Assembly (NCBI GenBank): GCA_002286715.1
Contig: NSJX01000083.1
Location: forward strand, 1 to 63,669
Direction of reading: 5' to 3'
DNA: 63,669 bases
Origin: Dentipellis sp. KUC8613
Taxonomy: Eukaryota > Basidiomycota > Agaricomycetes > Russulales > Hericiaceae
Below are positions 54,069-63,669 of the stretch, in pieces. The notes under the pieces are model-generated. The model saw nothing but the letters and a program-made list of their open reading frames with translations. It had not been told where the DNA came from and did no database searches. Within the stretch, counting starts at the first letter, position 1, and each line of letters starts with the position of its first letter. Position numbers and translations under genes: made by a program.

Positions 54069-57000
54069 CTATTCATCAATTACATTCTCGCCTATGCTAC
54101 TATATGCGATCTCCAGACCCATCTTCTCGACAACAAAGTACCTATTAACCCATGCTACATTACTTGTGTGAGGGACCATAGCCACTACAGAGCAAATAGA
54201 TTTGATATCAACAACTGCCATACCTGCATCTCCCTGATATTGACAAGACCATACAGTTTGTAAGGATGCTGCAAGCAGGGCAGCATCGGGTGGTCCGTAA
54301 AATGACACCATGGCAAGATTCTTGTCTTCACCATCAATCTGGAGCTGAAAATAATATTGAACCTCTGCAAAGTGGAGTTCATTATTGAGGCAAATCTACA
54401 GACCTCATATGAGTTTACAATTTGAACAAAATATGATCAATTTACCTTGACATTACGGGCCATACGCACTTGAGACAGTGGTTTTGATGATTCTTTCCAC
54501 GCTGATCGTGCAACTTGTCCATTGGGAAGACGAAGATGTGCCCATCGCACAACCTTTGCAACAGGACTATGATGACCTTGACCTTGCAGATAAAGCTGGA
54601 TTGCATGCATTTCAGATGGAGTCACTGATCTTGCTATAGTGCACGAAGAAGAACATAACTGTCACCCAGGTCCAGAGAGCCACGAGGTAGCTTTGAGGTA
54701 GTATCTGGCTCCAAATCAGGGATCATGGACTTGAGAGCATTGACCTGAGCACATAGTAGCCCACGTTGAGATAAGTTGGCAAATGGATTAGATGGTTGTC
54801 TGATCTCCTGGCCTAGATCCCCAATGAGGCGCTCCATGGGCCATTGTGTTGTCAGAGCCAAAAGACCAGTCCGCCAACTTTCAGGAGCTGCATGTCGCAT
54901 CTGATGAACACTTTGGCGGCAAAAATGAAGGCGGCTTGGGAGGCGCTGATAATAAAGGACTTCAAACTCCTCACAGAATTCAATCAGCAGCCTGTGCACA
55001 TCCTTGAGTTCTTCCATGGTGATTTGGTGCTGGTGGAGAAGACGGATACCCATGACAAGTTTGCAGAAATTGCGCCAGTACTTGTCAGGAAGGATGCCAT
55101 ATAACATGGCAGGACAATAGCCAAAAACATATGTCAAGAACTCCCAGGCCTTGTAACCACTTGAAATTTTCTCAGCAGGGTTTCGAGGGGGGCGATCAAA
55201 AGAACCAGGAGGGTAAGGTCTGGCAGAGGCGACAGCCATCCCATGACTCTTCCAGACATCGCCATGGAGAACAAACCAGTCCCAAGATGCTTTACTGTCA
55301 TTTGTGTCACAGTCAATAACACCTTGCCAAAGCCCAAGAAGCAAATCGGTAAGATTCAATGATGCCAGATGCATTAAATCACCAGGAAAACAGGCTGGAA
55401 TTCGCAAACAGTGGGAGTCTGGGAGACTGCTGAAGAGAGTGGGTTTGCATATGCCTGTTTCAAGACAGTTCCTTTTGTATTCAGCTTGAGTGCGTGATGC
55501 ACAAACACGATGCAAGTTCCGTAAATATCTACATAACCAGTCAGTGCATGTGAGGGGGAGCTGATTTCAATTGAAACTCACCGCTGTTCAACCACCTCAC
55601 TTGTCTCATGGTCAAATTCCTGTAGAATCACATCGGGGTGGTCACAGCCAACAACAGAATAATGGCTGGGCTTCAAGCAGGCTGGATAATATTGTGAACC
55701 GCCAACCTTGCGACGACCTATGAGCTTGCAGTAGAACCGGCACCCTAACCTCCCATGATGCCCAACTGTCTCATTTAGCTGAGTCATTCCAGGGGTATCA
55801 GCAGTTATGAAGGCCAAAAATGGATGGTCTATAACAAACTGTGATTTTGCAGCATCCCAGACCCGGAGTCCCTCCTTCTGAAGTGCAGCAAGATGGTGAA
55901 GTCCCGGAAAGAGAAAGGAGTCAAGATTCTTGGGTTTGTTTGGGCCAGGAATGATACCACCAGGAAGGATATGAGCCTTCTTGTATCGGGTGTCTGGAGA
56001 AAGGTCAAGAAGAATCCAGAGGTACATCCAGCAGTCTGATGGATATAGCTGGGCACCATCAATGGAGAACAGAAGGACACTATCGCTGGATGAGATTTGC
56101 CCATTCTCCACTGCGGCAAGGAGATCGGTCCCACAATACAAGTTGTCATAAACAGCAATATCACCAGTTTCCTGAATTTCGGCCAAGAGTTCCTCCATAC
56201 GCTGATGCCGGTACTGCATCTTCTCAGCCATTTCAGGATGGCGGCGACAAGCCTGGAGCTGGGGACCAAGAGGCATGGTGTGAAAGACTTTACGAGGCTT
56301 TTTGATGCGTCCTCGACTGGTCTGAAGCTTGTGTTGGTCATAATGTGGTTCCTTGCACATAGGACAGGTGTCGCAGTCAGAGTAGGGCCCAGTGAATGCA
56401 ATGAAAGTGTTAACGCACATGTCATGGACAATGGGGACTACTCCACTGAGTTCTGCAATCTGTGATTTGACCTGACTAAAAGAGAGCAACTTGGTTTGAA
56501 TCTCATCGTGCATGGCCTGGCGAACCCGATGGTACGACTCTTGTGATGCATTAGTCAAGGCAAGGTATGTTTTCATAGACAGGCGCAGTATGGGGTCATC
56601 AAAGCCAGGGAGTTCCTGAGGCGGGTGGCATAAACACTCCAGAACGTCAGCAGGAAGAGCGTCGTTGGCGAGGGATGCGCCACACAAAGCAGCTATGAAC
56701 TCCTGAGCAATCTTGATGTCCTCAATCTGCGACAGCGACTCGTCGACTGTGGGCTGCCGTACATCTTGATGCAACAAAGACGGGCGCCCGGCACCATGTT
56801 CTTCGGCACTAGTTCCATCCTCACCACCGTCGTCGTTGTCCTCCAGCTCAAGGTCGGAGAGGCTGCCCGGATCTGGCTGTGGCGTCGAAGGCCGCGATGC
56901 ATCGTCGTCTGCACCAGAGTTGTGTTGACTCGGGTCAGCTGCGCTGAGGTCGTCCGCACGAGAGGGAGATGCACGCGGGGGCAACGGCAGTGTATTTGGG

Positions 57001-57450
57001 GTATCCAATGGGATTGGGGAGGGAGGATCTGGAATGGTGGGCTCAGGTGTTGCACCCAAAGTCCTGTCTGGGGATGAACAATGTCCTATTGATGACTTCT
57101 ATGGCTTCAGTACAGAACAAAACCAAAAAGTCTTGGTTGTGTACCGGCTCGTTCGTTGTAGACATGCCCTCCTCAACACATAGACGCGGCTGGTTCGCAG
57201 ATTGGTCTTCATATTCATTCGCAGGATGCTTCCGCGAGACATGTTCCGATGGGGGGGATGGGGGGCTGGTGGCAGGGGTAGCGACCGCAGTGCGTCCGAC
57301 AAATTGAGCAAATGTTATCGCTACTTGATTGCGGTCATTTGCGTGATGATACCAAGTCCTTTCGGAGACTTTCTTGCGAACACCCTTGCAACGTCGGATG
57401 CAGTCGCAGAACCACTCAGGGACACCGGAAACAGGGTTGGGGATGGACAT
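54069..57450 (-). CDS. Tnp2-type transposase (one frameshift)
   Basis: Start at 57450 (MSIPNPVSGVPEWFCDCIRR), with a small Cys cluster typical of the N-terminal DNA-binding part. The acidic Pro-rich region follows in the exon beginning near 57059. The catalytic core contains the FSIDGAQLYPSDCWMYLWIL block, PGPNKPKNLDSFLFPGLHHL, DTPGMTQLNETVGHHGRLGC and, after an intron at ~55526-55577, ACFPGDLMHLASLNLTDLL and TTQWPMERLIGDLGQEIRQP. These blocks are characteristic of Tnp2-type transposases of fungi. At about 54640 the frame shifts by one base (VLLRA then TIARSVTPSEMHAIQLYLQG). The C-terminal exons continue to KICLNNELHFAEVQYYFQLQ and FYGPPDAALLAASLQTVWSC. The transposase is thus nearly full length; the frameshift may be real inactivation or a sequence error. 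Confidence 0.85.
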
Positions 57451-57589
57451 GGAGGAAGCACAAAGCAAGACGATGCGCGCACTCCGCCGCATCCAAATTC
57501 GCCAAAGTCGTGACTGCGAGATCGCAGCCACAGGCTTCCATTATCTTATCTTGCTTTTCCCTCAATTTACAAGCAGAAGCTGTTCAGGC

Positions 57590-57717
57590 TTTTCATGTCA
57601 TATCACATCTGTCAGCATCGCATCTCTATGTGCATGTATCTGCCAAGACTGATCCCACCAGCTGCCAGCATATCTCGACATATTAGTGCATATCAGCACA
57701 TATCCGAGCCGACGGGA
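57590..57717. repeat. right subterminal motif array
   Basis: Repeated CATATC, CATCTCT, GTATCTGCC, GCATATCTCG and GCATATCAGC words next to the right terminus, matching the types seen at the left end. Confidence 0.6.
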
Positions 57718-57728
57718 TTTTCACTGGG
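57718..57728 (-). repeat. right terminal inverted repeat
   Basis: TTTTCACTGGG, the exact complement of 46679-46689. Confidence 0.8.
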
Positions 57729-57735
57729 CATAAGC
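57729..57735. repeat. right 7-bp target-site duplication
   Basis: CATAAGC, identical to 46672-46678. Confidence 0.75.
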
Positions 57736-58825
57736 TCTCATGGCTCCAGCGCGGAGTCGGCATCGGCATAGGTGTCACCTTCTATGTATGGAGTTTCACT
57801 GCCGCTGTCGCCGGGCTCCATGGCTTGAATCGTCCTCCTCGTTGTAGAAGCTTACTGCGGGTGTGGACAGTGGACATGCTGTGGCCGCTGTTGTCAGAAA
57901 TTGTGAACTCCTGCAGCAGCTGGTCATGCTATGTCATTTGAACAATAGGTCTATTGAACATGTGTCCCCCGTCCCCCTCCCGAGTTGAACTTCATCTCAA
58001 ATGTATGACTAAGCATGTCACAAATCACGTGCTAATTTGATGAACATTTGGTCGTAAAAGTACAGTATGAGTAGTAGTGCTATTTTGAAGCAGTTAGTAC
58101 CTGCATTACAAAGTCCTCCGGATGACTTCGCATGTATAGCACGACCGCCCTCCGGGAGGAACAATGTTTAGATCTCTGACCATGACAATCACAGTCAGCA
58201 ACTTCATGACGGAGTTGGGTTGAGTTAGCACTGTGTGACGTTCCGCATAGTAAGCGTACAAGCCACACAAAAGAGCTCTTCAAGCGGGCGGTTCACGCAA
58301 GTAAAGAACTGTCGTAAGCTCTCCGTTTCGAAAAGACTGTCTATCTACTACATCTCTACACCACTTGTATACCTCTGTGCTCCAGGCACAGTTGGTCTCG
58401 TCTCGGACGGGGGTCTTTTGAAAAGAAATAACAAATCACGTGCTCGTGCGATTGAATATTCCTTCGGAGCCACGCCAGCACGGCCGAACCGTTACACACT
58501 GACCAGCCTGTTTCAAGTCCTGGTCATCGAAACTGATGGGGTTCAACGGTAGATTCTCCACCCCCAAAAATCTCAACATGCAGTTTTTTCTATTGAAAGA
58601 GAAAGAGCCGAGGTCAGACGTGGGATGCACGACCTCAGTGCAGCAGCACAATTGCAGTGCAATGTACCCAAAACACCAGGTTTTTGTGACTATGGACCAA
58701 CGCGCTTGTCTTCAAGCTGTTCACGTGTTCTGACCCCATGACTTTTTACAGGCCAGTGCTGTCAAGGATAGAGAATCAAATCATAGGAGGTGCAATACAT
58801 ATAAATACAGCTGCGCGGTGGAAGC
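57736..58825. other. flank of the transposon; possible 5' part of an interrupted reading frame
   Basis: A minus-strand frame starts at 57821 (MEPGDSGSETPYIEGDTYAD, then ADSALEP) and reads toward the transposon. Beyond 57821 I see no gene. The 25 bp at 58042-58066 match 37815-37839 in inverted orientation. Confidence 0.35.
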
Positions 58826-59612
58826 CTACTCCACGATCCCTCTCTCCCGATCACTCTTCCACTTATCATAGCACTCGAGCGTCAAGCTCGCAAGGAAACA
58901 CGGTATGCTCTGCTCCTGCTCAACCCAATACTGCATGAGCTGCAGCAGCTCCTGCGGGCCACCCTCGCCCTGCACCACGAGCTGCATGCGCCCGCCGCCA
59001 CCGCTCGCTGCGGGGTTCCGCTCGGGCTGGAACACGAACGACGCACCGAGGTCGTACTGCGACGTCACGCGCACCTGGCCATTTGGGTAGAACGCGAGCT
59101 TCACGCCCATGATCGACGCGATCGCCTCCCGGAACTCTGCACTCTTTGCCGTGAAGACCTACCAGTCAAACCCTCCAGTGAGTGCCACATATCCTTGAAT
59201 ACCAGGAAGTCAGACAGAAGGCGCACCTGCTGCAGCTGCAGAAGCCGCTTCTCCTTCTGCTTCACAACCTCCTCCAGTTCGCGCTTCTCCTTCCGCACCC
59301 TCTCATAGCTCTCGCGAGGAACCAGCTCCTCCGCCGGTGCGGCATTTGTCATGGCATTCGCGCCGCTTGCCTCCAGCTCCTTGAGTTGCTTGAGCAGAGC
59401 CTCGTTCTCGCCCTTCAGCCGGTCCATCACCTCCTGGCGCAGATCCGCCCACTGCTGTGCGGGATTATCTTTCAGCGACAAGATACGCACACCCGGCGGA
59501 ACGTGTCAGCCCACGCCAATCTCGCCCTTCAGCTCGAAGAGCTCTTGCTCAAGCTCCTCGATCTTGTCCAGGTGCTCAGTAGACTCCTTTTCACTTTGCT
59601 CGAGAGCTATGA
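58826..59612 (-). pseudogene. MAD1: 5'-truncated MAD1 (spindle-checkpoint protein) copy
   Basis: Reading inward from 59612: LEQSEKESTEHLDKIEELEQ, ELFELKGEIGVG, then an in-frame TGA, then HVPPGVRILSLKDNPAQQWA, DLRQEVMDRLKGENEALLKQ and KQKEKRLLQLQQ. An intron (GTGCGC...GGTAG) follows, then VFTAKSAEFREAIASIMGVK, LAFYPNGQVRVTSQYDLGAS and EQEQSIPCFLASLTLECYDK to the stop at 58826. This is the C-terminal coiled coil and RWD-like kinetochore domain of Mad1. The larger N-terminal part is absent, since upstream DNA is AT-rich and non-coding. The TGA sits where CGA (Arg) would fit, a single C-to-T change. Both features say pseudogene. The conserved intron shows a DNA-level duplication. Confidence 0.85.
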
Positions 59613-60899
59613 GGCAAGATCAGCTGTACGTCTGGAATGGACTAGTTGGGAGTGGGCCGTCACAAGTGCGGCAGGTCTGATTCAGCCAGGGGAAAGCATT
59701 CACTTTATTCAACTTGTAATAGTATCAATCAGTTCTTGATGCCAAAAGCTATGGCTCTCATCTTTCTGATTCATCTATGAATCAGTTCTAATAATGGGGT
59801 GAGCCACTAAAACTCAGAGAACTTCAAAATCTCAAGTTCGGGAAGTTGGTTCCCACGGATTTCAGCCACATTGGTTCAGAACACTCCTTATTTATTTTCT
59901 GTACAGCTCAATTCATCTTCAATCAGGCTAAGATTTTGACGACGAGTACGAAGCTATAGTACATGTATTGCATAAAAGTTTTGAATTATTTGCATGTCTA
60001 CACTGCTTGGAAATTGGAACTGCGCCGAGCTCTAGAGGGCCAAGTTGGAAGATGCAAGATTTTCAATGCACGACCCATGCCAGTCAGCTGAAAATATTTG
60101 CAGGGGTGCATGATATATGTATCAATTTTCAATAATTTTAGCACAATTTTAAAGAATTTATTTGGCTCTCACAGAGCCTGTCTTTGCGCGAATGCTGTGT
60201 TGACGAGTCGTATGTGGGAATTGCCGAGTGTGGCTCTGCACGCCAGCTCATCACTCGACGTCTTCGTCATCCTCAATGGACTTGCACTCGCACTCCCACG
60301 GAGTCCCGCCCGCACTCGTCTACGTATTCCCGCCACATGAAGCCCCCGAAGATCCGCACTTACAAGCCAAGACGGAGGCATGTAGGAGGAGTTCAAGGGG
60401 CAGAGCAACGCAACATTGTGATAGGTAAGTTTTTGTTTGCTCTCTTCGTGTAATCGCCCTCTCCCGTGCCTCCGCCGCCCTCTCCCGCCCCGGTAATCGC
60501 CCCTCGCGCCGTTGCTGTGCTCTGCATGCATCTGAAAAAATTTGAATTTTTATAGCAAGGGGCCCAATTATCTGGACTATAGTAGCTATGGAATGAGATG
60601 GTCAACTATGGAAGGGTTCATAGCAGCCATAGCAGCCATAGATAGCCATGTTATTCCATAGGTCCCATAGATCCCAGCCAAGTGTTCATAGTACACATAG
60701 CATTATATATTTGACAGCCTATGCTATGGTGTCTATATGAACAACATAGGCATGACTAGAGGTTTCATGATTGAATGATCATCATGCTTATAATATTGAT
60801 ATAATACTACATATACATTTACATGCAGGCCTGAGAGCCAGGACAGAACAGGAATAGGGAGGAAAAGGGAAGAGAAATCACAGATATGCAAGACTGCAG
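59613..60899. other. AT-rich non-coding DNA with CATAG-type short repeats
   Basis: No coding signal. 59700-60170 is AT-rich. At 60590-60730 many CATAG words occur (CATAGCAGCCATAGCAGCCA and similar), a degenerate microsatellite. Confidence 0.45.
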
Positions 60900-61860
60900 G
60901 CATGCGAAGAGAGGCACGGGGACAGTGTGGGCACGAGAACGGCACGGGCGCGAAGAACACATCAACACAAAGTAACGGCACGACGAAGGAGTGCAGGTGC
61001 GACGGCGTAACGAGCGCACGAAGGCGCGATAGCGCGACGAGGGTGCTCGGGCGCGTGGGCCGAGGGTGCTCGGGCGCGAGAAGGGCACTACAGAGGTGTG
61101 CCGGCGCGAGGGCACGAAGAAGGCAAGACGGAGGCGAAGAGGGCGGGACAGGCGCCACGAGGGCGCGCGCGAGACCCGCGAGGCCGGCACAACGAAAGTG
61201 CGATGGCGCGAGATCGGCGCGACGAGGGGGGCGAGACGAAAACATGCGCGGTGAGACGAGCGCATGCGGGCGCGATGGCGCGCGACGGGCGGGCGGCGCG
61301 AAGGGCACGACGAGGGCGTGTAGGGGCGAGACGAAGGGCGCGACGGCCGAGACGGCGGCGGCGGCGGCGGCGCGACGGGGCGACGGGGCGACGGGCGCGC
61401 GACGGGCGCGAAGGCGGCGCAGACGGTGGGGAAGGCGGCGCGTATAGGGCGGGGGCAGTGCGTAGGGGTGACGGCAGAGACGGGGGCGACGACGCCGGCG
61501 CGACGGGCGCGCGAGGGACACGAAGGCCGCGCGTAGCGATGCGAAGGCCGCGCGTAGGGGCGAGACGAGGAGGCGACGGCGGAGACGGGCGCGCGATGGG
61601 CGGAGACGGGCGCGCGACGGGCGGAGACGGGCGCGCAACGGGCGGAGACGGGCACGACGGCGCGACGGTGGCACGAAGGGCGCGACGGACAGATGGACAG
61701 ACGGGGCGAGACGGGGCGAGGAGCGCGAAGAGGGCGTGAGGGGCGTGAAGAGGAGGGCGCGCGAGAGTGCGAAGAGGCTGAGGGGACGCGAGGCGAGAAG
61801 CTGGGGGCGCGACGAGGGGACGACGGCGCAACGAAGAGGAGGAGGGCGAGGTGCGTGGCA
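60900..61860 (+). repeat. GC-rich, purine-biased low-complexity tract
   Basis: Nearly a kilobase in which the plus strand is built from GGGCGCGACG/AGAGGGCG-type words, with very few T. All three minus-strand frames stay open for hundreds of codons because the composition excludes stops, giving meaningless Arg/Ala/Pro/Ser-rich translations. It resembles, in the opposite orientation, the tract inside the 32-34 kb inverted repeat. Confidence 0.7.
61587..61649 (+). repeat. 21-bp minisatellite, three units
   Basis: Three consecutive 21-bp units differing by single substitutions (the variable core is CGCGAT, CGCGAC, CGCAAC), with a partial unit before and after. Each unit contains GGGCGCGC and GGGCGGAGAC. 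Confidence 0.85.
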
Positions 61861-63669
61861 CTGAGGTCGAAAAGGCTGATGTCGTCAATTATCGAGGGGG
61901 CCGCGACACGCTTGGGCGCGCTGCAGATGCTACGCACCTGCTACCGATCCCTAGCCGTCTCCATGGCGATCTCGTTGTCGGCGACGCGTGCGTGCGAGGG
62001 TGCTGGCGGACGATGGGGTACCTGCGTGCGTGCGCTTTGAGCGCGCTGGATGACGGGAGGGAGAGCGAGAGCGAGGGAGGAAGACGCGAAAGTACGAGTG
62101 TGGCCACGGGCGTCGGGAGTTGCCGGCCGCCAATGTCTCCAATTCGAAAGACACGAATTGCGAGCGCAACAAATTCATGAAAATCAAGATTAAATCAAGG
62201 GCTATATAAAACAGCTGAACAACGTCTCATGCGAAATAAGGGAGAAATATGACTCTAGCGTTCCTCATAAACTATCAATATGTGCCTAGATTCCTGTCAG
62301 TTTCCAATCCGCCGCATTCGGACAGCGCGACTTGTGGTTATGAGTTTGGTGTCCGCCCGCATTTCGTGATTGAAGTCGTCGATACTTGACCTACCCAAGC
62401 GTAATTTTGTATACATACTATAGAAAGATGATACTACAGACCGTATTATTTTCGTATTTTTTAGATCAGTCTTCGGGCCTGTATATTCGAACGTATGTTG
62501 TTGCTGATGCGCGCTGTGGTCCATGCGTGGGAAAGCCGGACGCCAGCGCGTTAACACCCAACATCAACACGCGTAGTTCTTCTTTCTTTCCCTCATCCCA
62601 CACCCCGTTCTCACCTTCCACCTACTTCTCCCTCTTCTCTTCTCTTTTCTTTTCTTCTCCTCCCCTTCCCTCTCCTCTCCTCTCGTCCCGTCTAGCTGAC
62701 CCGCACCTCAGTAAGTCTTTTCGTCACATGTGAACTTCTGCTGACGACAAGCCCTTTAGGAGTTCTACGTCACGCCCTTGCGCCTGCACTCCCTCGTCGC
62801 GGCCCTCCGCGTCCCTCGTGCCCCGTCTCTGCCGTTGCCCCTATGTGCCACCGCCCCATACGGGTCGCCTCCCCCCCGTCCGCGCCGCCTTCCCCCCGTC
62901 CGCGCCGCCTACGTCGCCACCTCCGCACCGTCACCGCCGTCGTGCTGCCCATCTTGTTCCTCCCTCTCCTCGAGCCCGTCTAGCAGCCTCGTGTCCTCGT
63001 GCACCCGTCTCTTTGCACCATTGTCGTGCTGTCTGGCACTTGCGTCCCCATCTTAGCCCGCGCGCCTGTCTCGTTCCCTCCTCGTGCACCTTCTTCGTGC
63101 TCTCCTTGTACCCTCACACCTTCGTGCTCTCCTGCTCATATGTGCCTGCATGTCTGTGTCAGTGTCCGGGCTGCACTGTTGTCTCCTTGCTGTAGGTATG
63201 TATTCTTTTCTATGAATGTTCTACCATTCCTCTTCATGCTTTGCATTTTTGTGAATTTCTATCTCTCTTTACTTTCTTCTTCAGCTGAATTGTCTTCTAG
63301 GTCTTCCATCATTTCTATCATAATGGTATGTTGTCTTTCTGATCCTTGATGCCCTACTTGATACTCAACTTCCATCTTTCAGAATATTACTCTTCACCAT
63401 TTGGGCATCTAGCTATTGAGATCTTATGCTTGGTGTTTAGGTACCTGTGATAGTTTAGCTGTTTGTATTCTAGTGTAGAAATCAATATTATGCATCTCAA
63501 TGTTCTCACTGTTTGGAATTAAGCTCAAAGAGGCATGTGAAATATCCCAGGTGGATATACTGCATAGCTGCAGGTGTTACGGGTCGTTCCATTTCTCCTA
63601 GACTTGGTCCAGGCCATCAAGGTCCGGAGTTCTCCAGCAGTGCCAGGGTCCGGTCCCTAGTGCACAGCA
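61861..63669. other. no confident gene; pyrimidine-rich promoter-like tract and C-rich DNA
   Basis: 62570-62700 is an almost pure C/T run on the plus strand, of the kind seen in fungal promoters, ending in CACCTCAGTAAGTC, which could be a 5' splice donor after a leader exon. 62770-63190 is C-rich, with a near-perfect duplication of CCCCCCGTCCGCGCCGCCT-type words at 62873-62910, and yields open but motif-free Ser/Pro/Arg frames. From 63200 the DNA becomes AT-rich with no frame. Confidence 0.4.

Larger units (their letters stand above)
46679..57728 (-). mobile_element. 11,050-bp Tnp2-type DNA transposon with cargo
   Basis: Bounded by perfect 11-bp inverted repeats (CCCAGTGAAAA at 46679-46689, complement at 57718-57728) and by CATAAGC direct repeats. 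From the right end inward it carries the Tnp2 transposase (minus), a block of captured host-gene fragments between two direct repeats, a coiled-coil gene (plus) and a long accessory gene (minus). Both ends have a subterminal zone rich in ATATGCTG/ATCTGC words. The termini do not read CACTA, although the transposase is of the Tnp2 group usually linked to CACTA (En/Spm) elements. The 7-bp duplication is also longer than the 2-3 bp usual for CACTA. Confidence 0.82.

Noticed and set aside
46679..57728. KDZ-type (TET/JBP-associated) transposon
   Set aside because: The transposase blocks match Tnp2, the target duplication is 7 not 8 bp, and no TET/JBP dioxygenase motif was seen.
60733..61937. Very long Arg/Ser/Ala/Pro-rich frames on the minus strand (up to 372 codons)
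   Set aside because: Multiple frames of the same stretch are open at once; this reflects GC-rich low-complexity DNA, not coding.
1..63669. tRNA or rRNA genes
   Set aside because: No sequence with matching A and B boxes and a foldable cloverleaf, and no rRNA core segment, was recognised by eye; a dedicated scan could still find one.

Overview
The window is a nuclear segment from a filamentous basidiomycete, most likely an Agaricomycete; the exact order is not determinable by eye. Coding frames are broken by many short (about 45-70 nt) GT-AG introns, some of them around micro-exons. Core genes have clear fungal identities (urease, Spt2, Sem1/Dss1, an Hst3/4-type sirtuin, a Git1-type transporter, several MFS permeases, a CPSF6-like RRM protein), and the transposons are basidiomycete types (Tnp2 DNA transposon, Helitron).

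The left half (about 1.9-31.3 kb) is ordinary gene space on both strands. It holds two basidiomycete-type hypothetical proteins, urease (13 exons, minus), a small hypothetical protein, a ZIFL-like MFS permease, the histone chaperone Spt2, a CPSF6-like mRNA 3'-end factor, a DHA1-type MFS permease, a glycerophosphodiester (Git1-like) permease, and then SEM1 and an HST3/4-like sirtuin, which are divergent and share a 182-bp intergenic region. A metallophosphoesterase gene sits between two copies of a lineage-specific gene, one apparently complete and one eroded.

The right half (31.3 kb to the end) is dominated by repeats. It opens with a ~1.1-kb inverted repeat around a 700-base sequencing gap (N run). 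Next come a small gene with a nucleotidyltransferase-like signature, a truncated Helitron helicase fused onto the 3' end of a long Ser-rich host gene, and a set of diverged tandem repeats.

The centrepiece is an 11,050-bp DNA transposon at 46,679-57,728. It has 11-bp perfect terminal inverted repeats and 7-bp target duplications. It encodes a Tnp2-type transposase (with one frameshift), a multi-exon accessory protein with an HMG-box-like C-terminus, and a coiled-coil protein on the opposite strand. Inside it lies a ~2.7-kb block bounded by two direct repeats that carries fragments of at least two host genes in opposite orientation; one is the C-terminal part of a metallo-beta-lactamase-fold enzyme. 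The flanks of the whole element read in one frame across the target duplication, so it may have landed in a gene. Beyond it are a 5'-truncated, nonsense-mutated MAD1 copy and long strand-biased GC-rich low-complexity DNA.

The window therefore reads as a boundary between conserved gene space and an accessory zone that is capturing, truncating and rearranging host genes. No tRNA, rRNA or CRISPR array was recognised. Gene identities come from recognising motifs and hand-splicing frames; no database search was run.
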